DNA of 64,000 bases from Notolepis coatsorum (taxonomy: Eukaryota > Chordata > Actinopteri > Aulopiformes > Paralepididae), in contig OZ020589.1 of the NCBI GenBank assembly GCA_963971535.1, positions 72,121,520 through 72,185,519 of the forward strand, written 5' to 3'. Shown piece by piece: positions 24,855-36,716 of the stretch. Every line of letters begins with the position of its first letter. Position 1 is the first letter of the stretch. The notes under the pieces were generated by a model. That model was not told the origin of the DNA, made no database searches, and saw nothing but the letters and a program-made list of their open reading frames with translations. The translations under genes were made by a program, and so were the position numbers.

Positions 24855-25469
24855 CACTTAAGGAACACGCCAACATTATGGGAAATGGGCTTACTGTCTT
24901 CTCCAGAGTCAGACAAGAAGATAGATACCAAGTTCCTCTCGGTGCATTCAGTAGAAAGCTATCTGGCCGCAAGCTAGCCTAGCACAAATTAATGGAAGCG
25001 GATACGGACCACTAGCCCAGGGGTTCCCAAACTTTTCAGGCCAGGGCCCAGAAAATAAGGCGTCAGAGAGCCGCGGCCCAGTGCACATCGTCGGGCTTTT
25101 TTTTTCTTTTTTTTTTGTCAGGCGACCGATTTTTTAAGCCAAATATCACTTTAATCCTATTAAGTTAGTTCAAGTTAGTTATTCATTTATATGTGCTATT
25201 TATGAGAGGGCTAACTTGTTGCAAAATAATAATGATAATAATAATAGCCTCATTAAAATACTATTGTTGCTTCGGTTGTTTTCAGCGTTTTATGTGCATA
25301 ATCTGTTATTTAGTTTGAAATGTTCGTTGAAATAAGTAGATTTTTCGTTTTTGTTTATTTATTAAGTTAATATAAAACCATATAGTCACATTTTAGAATA
25401 CAATAGAATAGAATTTTAGAATACAACTAGAAACACTGTCCTGGCCTGCTTCTAAGTTCAGTGGCCTGA

Positions 25470-25505
<36 letters not shown>

Positions 25506-25746
25506 TTTTTTAAATCATCTCGCGGCCCACCCGTGGCTGCTCGCGGCCCACCTTTGGGTCGCGACCCCGACTTTGGGAACCACTGCACTAGCCTAGCTTA
25601 AAACTCCAGGAGAGGTGTTGTTGGCCAATAGCCAGACTAGTGGTCCGTATCCACTTCCATTAATTTGTGCTAGCTTGCATAGCTTTCTATTGACTCTGGA
25701 GAAGACTGTAAGCGCATTTCCCATCATGTTGGTGTGTTCCTTTAAG
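24855..25746. mobile_element. Fold-back (palindromic) element split by a hAT insertion
   Basis: TTAAGGAACACGCCAACAT near 24857 and GGAAGCGGATACGGACCACTAG near 24994 return inverted at about 25625-25745. The arms are about 120-150 bp, with some extra sequence in the left arm. The loop holds the hAT element at 25018. No coding frame. Confidence 0.75.
25018..25585. mobile_element. hAT element with perfect 8-bp TSD in the fold-back loop
   Basis: Ends CAGGGGTTCCCAAACTTTTC and GACTTTGGGAACCACTG, flanked by CACTAGCC at 25010-25017 and 25586-25593. It contains a 33-bp poly-A run and a GGGTCGCGACCCC-type subterminal motif as in Charlie/SPIN elements. Confidence 0.92.
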
Positions 25747-25776
25747 CTGGGCCTTGGAGTGGAACGCTGAGGTGAC

Positions 25777-26012
<236 letters not shown>

Positions 26013-28661
26013 CAAATAAACTATTTGTAAAAACAATGCCACAGCGCACATATGTGGCAGCCATCTTGTGGTTCCTCCCAGTGGAAGCAGAATGGGAGCG
26101 ATGTAGAGGTAAGAAGGATTATTTCATCAGAAAACAAGATATGACTGATGGCCACTATCAGGGCTTTATATCCAATGGAGACAAACCACCACCATTAGAG
26201 GGGAAATGCAGGAATAAAGCCTCAGGGCGAAGACTATGACAAATGTTGACAGCAAAAAGAAGGGGAAAAAAAGCATGTGCATCCCATTGTATTTTCCGTC
26301 ACGGTTATACTGGTTTTTGCATGTGTATCGACAGTCAAATGACACAGTCAGCTCAACTTAATTGGCCGTTCTGTTCTGCATGGGAATTCTCTCCATTGTG
26401 GAGAGGTGAGGGAAATGGAGAGAGATGATGTGGAGAATAGAGTTCTCATGCAGAGGGCTGAGCTCCGGTCATCACTCCGTCTGGAAGTGAATTGACCTAC
26501 GCATATACGATGATCAACACAGCATCATCAGTGATTTTTCTTCGTGTTACATCAGAGAAAAGTTAAGGCAGTAGTACATAAACACATGTACATGGTGAAC
26601 ACAAGGTTTTTGTAGGTGTGGAGGTTTCAGAGGAGAATGACTTGATCCGCTGTATTCTATTGCTACCGAATACAAATAAATTAACCCTTGCACTGAAGAA
26701 CCATAATAAGTCATTTCAGAAGTTTTTTGGATATCCCATGTATTTACAGTTAATTGTGTGAATGTGATACATCAAAATAAACTACTCAATGTTGACTGGC
26801 TTTAACTATGCGTGAACACTAACTTACCATCTTTAGATAATAAAGTTTGAAAACATCAAACAGACTTACATGGTTCTTCGTCTGAGGTACACAATTGTTA
26901 ATTGGGATTTTGTTGGTTAGAAGTACAGATGCAACTAATTCACTAACCAAGTACTTCCTCCAATAATGAGTATTGGCTGATACAGTGTATCAATATGACT
27001 TCATTTTCTTTCTACAGATGGTTACATTTGTACGTTTTAATCTAACCAGATACCAACCTCCTAATTAATTTTCTAATCTAAACGACAGACTATGCTTTCA
27101 GTATCATTAATCCTGTCATTATCATTAAATAGAATTGCAATAGTACTCTGACACCAAGTAGGGGTATTTTAGCCTGGTAGTATTGGGCCAATATTCAATA
27201 CTGGTTATAGAGTGTACTATTGGTATACTATCGATGCACCTCTAGTTAGACCCCTCTTGAGCACGGCGGTATCAGACCAGCGGTGTGGAGCCAGCCTGCT
27301 GGCGGTGTGAATCATGCCAGATGTGTGGGACTGACTGCACATCTGTTCCGACCTCCAGAACAACCAATGTGGTACCGCTGCAGTTTTTAACTTGCAGAGT
27401 TCTTATGGGCGCCACGTCTTCTGGATATTAGTGGATAACAGTGGACTGGAGGAGAGCGTACCTATCTGATGACCTTGGCTAGATCTGTTCAGATCAGCAC
27501 ATGCTGTGACTGATATGCATGTAATCACTGCCTGGCCGAACGCCAGCCGTACTATCTAGAAGAGGGGAGCCAATGCGACAACGAGGAGCACGCTTTCCCT
27601 TTCCAGGCCCGTTGTGTCCAGAGGAAAGTGAAACCCACTGCGAAGGATTCACGGCTGGATATACATTTCTTTCTTGTTTTAACATCCGTGTGTGGTATCA
27701 TCACGGTCATCTTACCTTATCAAGTTGCACTTTAAAATGCAAAGAACGTGGAGTGAAAAAAGGAGAAATGTACAAGGGAGCTGTGCCCTCAAGAAAAAAT
27801 ATCCCCCAGAGTGCACCGCGGCACAGTGATTTACTAGGCTGTGAGCCTCTCCTGCACGCCACACTACAATCAACTTTTTATATATATTTTTTTTAAACTG
27901 ACCCTATAAAGCATCAGCACAAGGTTTGTGTCACTGCATAAGCTTCAGCTATGAATGTGAACCGCACCTGTGTGGACCCTCACTGCCAAGGCAGGACATG
28001 GCTCTGCAACATGGATAAATGTAGGGGGAGGAGTAGATGGCAAAATGGAGTCTTGTTGTCAGCAGGGTTTTATGTCAGTAATCAATAACCGTGAGGTCAG
28101 GGTGGGTCAGGCCCAGGAGGCAGGTGTTTCTGAGTATCCTTGGATGTATCCTTGAATATACAAAATGCTGCAAGTAAGAATCCATAACACCCTTTATTAT
28201 CAATCTGAGATATTGAGAAAAAGCACACAGTAATCTAGATGCCTATTCCAGCCATTACTGATCAATATGTCTGAAAAATTCATGGGGTTTAATGAACCAT
28301 TAGCGCCTATCTGTACAACAACAAGAGATGCAGAAAAAAGGAATATGGTACGGGGCATGAAACAGTGGCCAGCACAATCACCAGTTCACCATCCAGCTCA
28401 ATTGTCCTGCAGCCAATATAGTTTTGGAGTCAAATAGAATGATGGAAGACATGCTGCTACCTGCCAAAGTGGCCAGGAGGTTTGACAGACTCACCAGTTC
28501 AAGTTATAGTTTTGTTTTATTTGTCACATATAAGGTACATGTACATTACAGTGAAATGCTTGGTTCTGTATGAGCCCCCTAAGATTGTGCTTCAAGAGTA
28601 AAGAATAAAGACCAAACACTATACAAAATGTACAACATACAAAAAAAGTACAAAATGCAAC

Positions 28662-28808
28662 GTCAGCCCCATCTAGAACTGAGCAGGAGGTTGGGCATAT
28701 TCACCAGCCCCATCTAGAACTGAGCAGGAGGTTGGGCGGATTCACCAGCCCCATCTAGAACTGAGCAGGAGGTTGGGCAGATTCACCAGCCTCATCTAGA
28801 ACTGAGCA
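28662..28808 (+). repeat. 41-bp tandem repeat, 3.5 units
   Basis: Units with CAGCCCCATCTAGAACTGAG followed by CAGGAGGTTGGGC. Confidence 0.93.
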
Positions 28809-29102
28809 GCATTTTGCGGGTGGCCAGTTCTGAGCAGGAATGACTGCTGATTTATGGTTGTATGCCTTGCACATAAAACCAGCTCTGTGCAGGGTCACAC
28901 ACAAGGGGTTGTGGGTATCTGAAGGTTACAAAGCCTCTCTGCAAAGGAGGTTGTCAATCAAAAGGAGGCAAACTGATTGGTCAGTTATACAGTCAATCTT
29001 GAAACGGATGTGAGGAAGTCCTTACATGTTGTGACGTGCTGTCAACAGCTCTAACAAAGCGGGTCAGCTACATATATAGAAGAGAAGACATTTAGCTCTT
29101 AC

Positions 29103-29216
29103 CTTCCCCGTGACCGCTGACCAGACCTTGAGCGTGTTGTCGTCGGAGCCGCTGACAATGCGGTTACCACAGAACTGGAGGCAGGTGATCACATGGTCAT
29201 CGTGGCCTTTCAGCAC
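29103..29216 (-). CDS. fbxw7: fbxw7 exon, first WD40 repeat
   Basis: 38 codons in phase 0, VLKGHDDHVITCLQFCGNRI through VSGSDDNTLKVWSAVTGK, matching human 375-412 at every residue as recalled. A GH dipeptide, the D of the SGSDDNT turn and the closing KVW are the usual WD-repeat landmarks. Acceptor tattccag, donor AAG|gtaaga. The next exon is 13.1 kb away, the largest intron between coding exons in the window. Confidence 0.97.
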
Positions 29217-29943
29217 CTGGAATAAGGGACGGGCAGAGGAAGGAAGGGGGAGCCGGAGGAGATGGGGGAGGGGGAATGACACAACAAATGTCAGGAACTG
29301 AACAGGACAATGACGAGGGTGCAGTGCTTTGTACATCAAAGGAGATGGGGAGATGAGAGGTAAATGTCATCAAGTGCCGCAAAAGTACATGGCTTATTCA
29401 AAGGATATGTCTGTCTGTGTGTGTGTGTGTGTGTGTGGGAATGTGTGTGTGTGTGTGTGGGTGGGGGGGAGATTAGGTCACAGAACTGCTAACTCAGCAA
29501 ACGGCTGCATACTGTATGCAAGGAGTGTGAAGAACACAGCGACAACACTTTGGTTACATCGCCGTCAGTCCCAGCAGGACCGGAGGGCGTTTCAGAATTA
29601 GCGGAGGCATACGAGGTACATTAGGAAGCTCACTCTACCAATACCATGCTAGTCATGCTTTATGGGATCCAGGCGGGTGACAGATGGCCGGGGCTCCACT
29701 TTTACACAGGGGGTGGATGAGGCCATCTTGTGCACCGGCTCAAGTAATTCCGAAGCAGAAGACTGGGCATAAGAACCGAGTCCTCTTAACTTTCCATCAA
29801 CTCAACACTTCAGAGCCGTATCGAACGGCCCCCGGAGTCAAAGTAATCTCACATCACATCCATAATAGCTTTAGCATTGAGGGGCTGGTTGAGCTGTAAC
29901 GAGGCCAACTTGAGGAGAATGGAAGGGGGGGAAACGGGGGTAC

Positions 29944-30080
29944 CTTGGGTGATTTGAGGTCCCCTCTCCTCCAGTTGGTGTCTATTCTGTGTTGCCTGAT
30001 GTATGCACTCTTCCAGGGGCTGTGGGTGAAGCCTGGCTTGACGATTTTCCTCTTCTTCAGAGGTAAAGGCTCATCGATGC
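29944..30080 (-). CDS. fbxw7: fbxw7 exon, F-box to WD40 linker
   Basis: 137 nt: two bases completing Gly plus 45 codons, from IDEPLPLKKRKIVKPGF through HSPWKSAYIRQHRIDTNWRR to GDLKSPK (human 329-374). Acceptor ctcaacag, donor AAG|gtaccc. The helical linker sets the spacing between the Skp1 end and the propeller. The basic KKRK patch differs slightly from human KRRK. The following intron is short (about 730 bp). Confidence 0.96.
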
Positions 30081-30282
30081 CTGTTGAGGGAGAACGAGTT
30101 GGTAAGACTGTAGGTCAAGAAGAAGCTTTAAAGACCATTTGTAACTTGACAACATTCTAAATGGGCTTTATTTCCCATTGCAGTTTTTCTAATACAATAG
30201 CTGCCAGGAAATACATTGGGCTGTTGCCATAGCAATGGAATTCTGAAAAGATCTACAGAACAAGCTGGACTGGATTATTATC

Positions 30283-30284
30283 AG

Positions 30285-30315
<31 letters not shown>

Positions 30316-30347
30316 GTCATCATCATCATCATCATCATCATCATCAA
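30283..30347 (+). repeat. ATC microsatellite
   Basis: About 20 units of ATC with one GTC interruption, near the fbxw7 linker exon acceptor (200 nt upstream in the sense direction). Confidence 0.96.
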
Positions 30348-30372
30348 CAACATTAAATGCCACCTGGTAGAT

Positions 30373-30537
30373 TATTTTATCCAAAGCGTGTCACAGTACC
30401 ATGAGTGCATACATATTGAACATGGATGTGCATACATATTGAACATGGATGTGCATACATATTGAACATGGATGGCCCCAGAGGGAATCAAATATAGTAT
30501 TGCTACAGTATGCTCTACCCATTGAGCTATACAGGAC
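30373..30537 (-). mobile_element. SINE fragment with tRNA-like head
   Basis: The minus strand begins with TATAGCTCAATGGGTAGAGC (A-box-like), then TTTGATTCCCTCTGG (B-box-like) and ends at CGCTTTGGATAA. Three copies of a 23-bp unit (CATACATATTGAACATGGATG) lie inside. Confidence 0.7.
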
Positions 30538-31331
30538 CGTTTACTTTTACTAGTGGAAGTCTAGTAATGTAATTTTCCCCAGTGTGATTAATTGATTTTA
30601 GTACCGAACAACATTATGTGTGATTATTACAGGGCACGTGTCCATGTGGGAGTTAATAGTTACTGGGCAAATAAAGCTATTGCTTTTCAGAAAACACCCA
30701 TCTCCCTTTTCAATTATCTGTCATTTGTGGGATGCAACCTATACTGCGACTGTAAGTAATGATGTGTTGCGGAATCGGCCCAAAATGAAATGCCCCTTTT
30801 AGGGAGTAATAATGTAATAGCTTTAACCCCTGCAGATCGTTCTTTGAAATCACTGACATTGTCCTGAAATCCTAAATAGTAATCTAGACAGGGTTTATTT
30901 ACTGTAGGACCTATTCTGAACTCTGTAACTGGCACGGCCATAAAGCATGGCAAAGGCCAGAGCCTCCCAATAGCAGACTGCACATCCAGGATATCCTCTA
31001 GACCAGTGTTTCTCAACTGGTGGGTCGCGACCCAAAAGTGGGTCGCGGGGACATTTTGAGTGGGTCGCGGATGTGCGTGTAAAACGAAAAGAAACGGGTT
31101 TTTATTATTATTATTATTTTTTTTTGCACTACCTATCTTTGTGAAAGTGGCTTCTCAGCTCTGGTCCAGCTGAAGACAAAGCAGTGGAACAGATTGGACA
31201 TTGAGCATGACCTCAGAGTTGCTTTGTCTACCATCACCCCAGACTTTGAGACTCTTGTCAGGAGCAAACAACATCCCCAATTATCCCATTAGTTCCCTGG
31301 GATGTTAAGCTAAGAAGGATATATTATTTAT

Positions 31332-32028
31332 TAGGGGTGTAATGGTACGTGTATTCGTCCCGAGAATTTACGGTACGGCCGTCACGGTGCGGTACGGTCA
31401 GCCATACGGAGAATACGCCACGCGTCGCCAACACACACACACGCCGCGCATCGCCAACACACACACACACACACACACGCGTCGCCAACAAACAACAACA
31501 ACATTCTCCCCCGCCGGACTCACGCTGATCAGATAAAAAAAAGAAACATACTTTTTCGGACTGATCATCTGAGCTCCTCTCGACTCCAGTTGAACTGCTA
31601 TTGTGTTTAAATCCAAATAATCCTCTGCCATTGTTGTGTAACATGTCATCTGTTCTCTAGTATTTAGTCCCGTGCAGTTAAATCCTCTCTAGAAGTGAAA
31701 GTGAAACTTACCAAGCCTATAAGTTGTTAAAGGGGCACTAGGCAATTCATTTAGTCTGGATGCCTGAACACAGAGTGACACCAGTATCACTGACTACCAC
31801 GGCAAGCCTATAGAAAATTATTCTATTTAATAATAATTAGAATAATTATCATAAATATAATATATAAATTAAATAAAAAAATGTAATTAAATAAATTAAA
31901 AAAACTAATTATATTAATAATAATAATTATAAATATTTTTTTCCTGTTGTACCGAACTCGTACCGAACCGTGACCCCAATACCGAGGTACGTACCAAACC
32001 GTGGCTTCTGTGTACCGTTACACCCCTA
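31332..32028. mobile_element. hAT-type MITE nested in the SPIN/Charlie-like element
   Basis: Ends TAGGGGTGTAATGGTACGTG and TGTACCGTTACACCCCTA, flanked by TTATTTAT (31324-31331 and 32029-32036). The subterminal parts repeat GTACGG/CCGTAC motifs. No transposase frame. Confidence 0.85.
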
Positions 32029-32360
32029 TTATTTATTATTATTATTTTATTTCATTGTTTTTTTAGCCCTAGTTGCACTTTTGTTGCAACCCCAGTTATC
32101 CCATTAGTTCCCCCAAACTTAATGTAGGTCTGTTATGTTAAGCTAAGAAGTCTGCTAAGAAGCATAATTATTTATTATAATTATTATTATTATTTCATTG
32201 GGTTTTTAGCCCTAGTTGCACTTTTGTTGCAACCCCAGTTATCCCATTAGTTCCCCCAAACTTACTGTAGGTCTGTTATGTTAAGCTAAGAAATCTGCTA
32301 AGAAGCATATATTATTCATTATTATTTTATTTCATTGGGTTTTTAGCCCTAGTTGCACTT
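32029..32360 (+). repeat. Tandem repeat of about 125-145 bp inside the hAT element
   Basis: Three copies of a unit carrying GCCCTAGTTGCACTTTTGTT, CCCAGTTATCCCATTAGTTC and TGTTATGTTAAGCTAAGAA, separated by AT-rich TTATT runs. Confidence 0.88.
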
Positions 32361-32739
32361 TTGTTGCACTTTTTTGTGTTAATTTCATGTTTTTAACAGT
32401 GCATGAAAGATTGTGTATTACTGCAAAAAAAAGAATTTTAAATAAATCATAGTGGTTCAAAAATTTGGGTCGCGACTTAATGACTAAGGAAAATGTTGGG
32501 TCCAGAGGCTAGACCAGTTGAGAACCACTGCTCTAGACAGAGAATCCACCGGCACTACAGTATCGCAATGCTAAAATGGGGATAAGAAAATTACTACATA
32601 ATCAGGGTTCTCCGTTTGACCTAGAATTAGCAAGCTGGCACAATCAGTGCTTAGTTGTAAATATTAGATTATCACTACTACTGCTAGTGGCTAAGGCAGG
32701 TGGGGGAAGATAAATTAGCCCAGGTGGGCTGGCAGGCCT

Positions 32740-33432
32740 GTAAATATACTGAAGAACACTGGCCTGTCTGTACAGAGACCCAGGACTCACCCTCGTCTCT
32801 AGCCTGTCTGTCCAGAGAGTCAGGACTCACCCTCGTCTCTAGCCTGTCTGTACAGAGATCCAGGACTCACCCTCTTCTCTAGCCTGTCTGTACAGAGACC
32901 CAGGACTCACCCTCGTCTCTAGCCTGTCTGTACAGAGAACCAGGACTCACCCTCTTCTCTAGCCCGTCTGTACAGAGACCCAGGACTCACCCTCTTCTCT
33001 AGCCTGTCTGTACAGAGACCCAGGACTCACCCTCTTCTCTAGCCTGTCTGTACAGATACCCAGGACTCACCCTCGTCTCTAGCCTGTCTGTACAGAGAAC
33101 CAGGACTCACCCTCTTCTCTAGCCCGTCTGTACAGAGAGTGAGACCCAGGACTCACCCTCTTCTCTAGCCTGTCTGTACAGAGACCCAGGACTCACCCTC
33201 TTCTCTAGCCTGTCTGTACAGAGACCCAGGACTCACCCTCTTCTCTAGCCTGTCTGTACAGAGACCCAGGACTCACCCTCTTCTCTAGCCCGTCTGTACA
33301 GAGACCCAGGACTCACCCTCTTCTCTAGCCTGTCTGTACAGAGACCCAGGACTCATCCTCTTCTCTAGCCTGTCTGTACAGAGACCCAGGACTCACCCTC
33401 TTCTCTAGCCTGTCTGTAAAGAGACCCAGGAC
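32740..33432 (-). repeat. 40-bp minisatellite derived from the F-box exon donor
   Basis: About 16 units of 40 bp, varying at a few positions. In the sense of fbxw7 each unit carries AGAAGAGGGTGAGTCC, matching the end and donor of the F-box exon (37436), followed by a CTGTACAG acceptor-like motif. One unit has the GT of the motif changed. The array breaks at 33432, where a hAT element with TAGGGCTG ends is inserted, and resumes for about 1.5 units at 37385-37440 against the exon. Confidence 0.93.
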
Positions 33433-34121
33433 TAGGGCTGCACAATTCTTGCTAAAATGTGAATCACGATTTTTCTCTCTAAAGCCGACCACAGACGGCG
33501 GGCAAGCGACGTCGCCTGGCGATGCGATCGTCTGTCGCTCAACGACAATCGCGTAGCACCCCACACCAGACCGTTCAGGTATAATACGCTATATGTGTCG
33601 CTCTATTTAGCTGGGGGTGTTGTTTCCCCCCGGGAGATATGGGAGGACGGACCGGACGTTAGGTTGTCGTGAAGCGAGCGTATTAGCAGGTAGCTGTGTT
33701 GTGCATTACGAGGCAAGTTTTAACCTGTAAAACCCATATTGAGCTGGAATTAAACCACCATATACGAATACAACCTCTCCTCATTCTTCCTGACATTACT
33801 GCATGATTGATCGCTACAATATGTTCACTACCACCGATTGGACAAGTATTGTTATGCACCTGCTGAGAGAGAATGTTTTTTTCACGGAAGACGCTAACTG
33901 TTCTGTTCTGAATCATCAATCAGCTGCAGCCTGGACATTAAACTCTGTCAACATCCACAACTTCTTTTGTTACCCGAGTATAAAAACATCTAGTAGGTGC
34001 ATTGTGGCGCATTGTCAATTTATTAGTTAATGACGAGCGGCCACTAAACCTTAAGTTCTCCAACTAACATTATCTATTTAAATTGTTCCTGTTAAGTAAG
34101 GGATAATGTATAGCTACGAGG

Positions 34122-34233
34122 TCATTGTCGCAAAATAATTGACCGACAGAGTTTAGAATACCGAGGCGCCTCGCCGAGCTGTTCTAAACGTAGTGAAGGT
34201 CAATTATTTTGCGACAATGACCGAGTATAGGCT
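34122..34233. repeat. Inverted repeat, arms of about 24 bp around a 60-bp spacer
   Basis: GTCATTGTCGCAAAATAATT near the left reappears inverted as AATTATTTTGCGACAATGAC at the right. Outer bases pair further with GG/CC. The spacer holds a second small inverted pair (TTTAGAA and TTCTAAA). Confidence 0.9.
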
Positions 34234-34447
34234 ATACATTATCCCGCTTATTACATGGCTAACTTACTAACAATATACCTAATTCATTTTACACCATCGA
34301 CAAGACGAGATCAAATGCAGACGCAGTTGTTGTGTGGCTCCGCTGTCATTATTATTATCACCGGCAGCCGGCCGGTGTGTCTGATTGCACTGATGCAGTG
34401 TGTGTCAGTGGGCTTGATTGCTGCAGCTGCGAACAGTGGTCATTATT

Positions 34448-34493
34448 GCTCGGCAGAGGTCCGTTATCGAGTAATAACGGACCTCTGCCGAGC
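34448..34493. repeat. Perfect hairpin, 20-bp arms and 6-nt loop
   Basis: GCTCGGCAGAGGTCCGTTAT, loop CGAGTA, then its exact complement. There is no mismatch in 20 pairs, so it is recent or maintained. Confidence 0.95.
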
Positions 34494-34793
34494 GCTATTG
34501 ACCAATCACAATCAAGCATTTCGGCGAATGTTAAAACGCCATGTAATAATAATAATTAACATAAGTAGCATGGTAATAATACGTAGGTTATTGATCAATG
34601 AATGTATTGATAAATTAATGGTGTACAAATGATACACCAGTAGAAGTCATGTTATTTGCTCATTGTGCTTGCTGTGTCGCCTCAAAAAATAGGATTGATG
34701 CGATATTTAGCCAGGCGACAGAAGTTGCTGTGCGATCGTCGCTCGAAAATCTCCTGCCGTGTGGGTTGTCTCATTCATAACAATGGAAGCGAT

Positions 34794-35050
34794 TAGGGCT
34801 GGGCAATTAATCGAAAAAGAATCGCGATCTCGATTCATAGCCCTATGCAATCTCATTTCTAAGTTATGACGATTTTATTTTTAATTAAAAAAATAATAAT
34901 TTTAATTACATTTTTTATTTTTTTTTTAACTTTTTACTTTACTTTTTAGATGATTTTATTGAAAAAAATAAGAATCGTGAGAGAATCGTGATCTAAATTC
35001 TTAAGAGAAAAATTCTTGATTCACATTTTAGCAAGAATCGCCCAGCCCTA
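34794..35050. mobile_element. Short hAT-type MITE (TAGGGCTGGGCAATT family)
   Basis: Ends TAGGGCTGGGCAATTAATCG and CAAGAATCGCCCAGCCCTA are inverted repeats. The interior is AT-rich. The flanks GAAGCGAT and GAAGCAGA are at best an imperfect 8-bp TSD. The family is the same as the outer 33433-37384 element, in the opposite direction. Confidence 0.75.
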
Positions 35051-35229
35051 GAAGCAGACCAGGCTGCAGAAACAAATTAGTGGGGGGGCATAACATTTTC
35101 TCGGGGGGGCACAATGGTTTTTAAACACAGGTTCCCTTTTATACGTTTCAGCTGGGACAACGGCGCTGTGGCTTGCTTGGCGCTGCCCACGGTGCTGAAC
35201 TAAACAGCAGAGAGGCCATTGAAAAATCT

Positions 35230-35870
35230 AATTTCTCTCTATCTTAAGAACATTCACTTATATAAAAACAGACTGAACGGATATGTATAACAGACCTGCT
35301 GGGGCAGCGGACTGAGAGCAGGGGACACAAACAGGCTGGATAAGATGGTCAGGAAGGCCAGTAGCGTGGTTGGGGTGGAGCTGGACTCTAGCGAGGGTGG
35401 CGGAGAGGAGGAACCTTGCTAAGCTCCAGGCCATCAGGGAAACCCCCTCCCACCCACTATACACAGACTTGGCTGACAGGAGGAGCATGTTATAGGCTCA
35501 CACTACCTAAATGCAGCACTGAACAGCACAGGAAGTCCTTCATTCCGACAGCCATCAGACTTTACGATGCATCACTGTGCCTCACTGCATCACTGAGCAC
35601 AGAGTGACAGTTACCATCTTCCTGGACTCTTACTTTTTAAACAGCACTGTGCAATATTACACCTACTGTAGACTTCAGTATATTTTTACTGTATTTATTT
35701 ACTGTATCTTTTATTCTATTTTTATTCTATTTCATTTTATTCTATTCTTAGGCCATTTGTTTTGTTATTCTTATTCGTGACTTGTTCTGTCTAAATGTTT
35801 AATGTTGAGTGATTTGCAGTGTCAAATTTCCCTCAGGATAATACATTTCTATTCTATTCTATTCTATATC
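35230..35870 (+). mobile_element. LINE 3' fragment (L2/Rex-like), broken
   Basis: Broken plus-strand frames read RKSFIPTAIRLYDA, the kind of sequence at the very end of fish LINE reverse transcriptases. A 3' UTR and an AT-rich tail with TTCTATTCTATTCTAT repeats follow. It lies inside the 33.4-37.4 kb transposon nest. Clade is not certain. Confidence 0.55.
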
Positions 35871-36638
35871 TTTGAAAAGTCTCCATTTATTCAACACTTC
35901 TGAATTCACTGACAAACTGAACTGAACTGACAAAAATAAGGTGCATAAAAAACCAAACAAAATTCCTCCACAGGCTACTCACCATCATTAGTAGAGTGGC
36001 AAGCGGCGTTTGGGGACAGAGTGAAATCTTTTTAAAACACTGCCCCTCCACTAGTTCCTGAACTTTTTTGTTAAGTCCTTCTCAAATGCCAACTGAATTA
36101 AATTGGCCTTGCGTCGATGAAGCATACTAAGGCGATGTTCTGTAAAGACGGTAGAAAACGAATTCTCACAGAGTGCCGTGCTAGCTTCAGTAGTGTTGTT
36201 GTTGACATCAGTGCCCACTAGGGCTGTCCCCGACTAAGGATTTGGATAGTCGACTTTGATTGACAAAAAAAAAAAAAAAAAATTCACCAGGGTGGGCACA
36301 GCTGACTCAGTGGGCGGGCCAGGCCCCCTAATGCCCGCCCATGGGGCGCCGGGTCTGCCTAGAAGCGATACAATTCTGTCGGCCGCCTCGCTTAAAAAAT
36401 CTGTCGTCTGGCAAAAATCGGCCGCCGTGTGCGTTGGGCTTAAGAATTGAGATCACGATTCTCTCACACGGTTCTTATTTTTCGTCATCATTTAAAAAAG
36501 GAAAGTACAAAGTTTTAAAAGTTTAAAAAAAATAATAATAAAGAAAATAAATTAACCTGCAAGAGCCCACATGTGGGCCCTTTTGAGGATGATTTGCCCA
36601 CCGGCACTTTGGCAACCTCTAGTGGCTCGGGTGTTAAT

Positions 36639-36640
<2 letters not shown>

Positions 36641-36712
<72 letters not shown>
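36641..36712. repeat. TA microsatellite
   Basis: About 33 TA units inside the transposon nest. Confidence 0.97.

Positions 36713-36716
<4 letters not shown>

Larger units (their letters stand above)
31004..32530 (+). mobile_element. SPIN/Charlie-like hAT element with transposase remnant, perfect 8-bp TSD
   Basis: Ends CAGTGTTTCTCAACTGGTGG (with GGGTCGCGACCC next) and GACCAGTTGAGAACCACTG. CTCTAGAC flanks both sides (30996-31003, 32531-32538). From about 31123 a plus-strand frame reads TYLCESGFSALVQLKTKQWN, then RLDIEHDLRVALSTITPDFE and SKQHPQLSH before a stop. This is the C-terminal dimerisation (hATC) part of a BED-type transposase; the rest is lost. A second element is nested at 31332, and a tandem array follows. 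Confidence 0.92.
33484..34765. mobile_element. Non-autonomous DNA transposon with hairpin interior (family uncertain)
   Basis: The left end GCCGACCACAGACGGCGG and a related inverted end near 34730-34765 (CTGCCGTGTGGGTTGTC) suggest terminal inverted repeats. A third related end at 36405-36441 shows another partial copy. No transposase reading frame is visible. The interior contains two strong inverted repeats listed separately. Confidence 0.5.
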
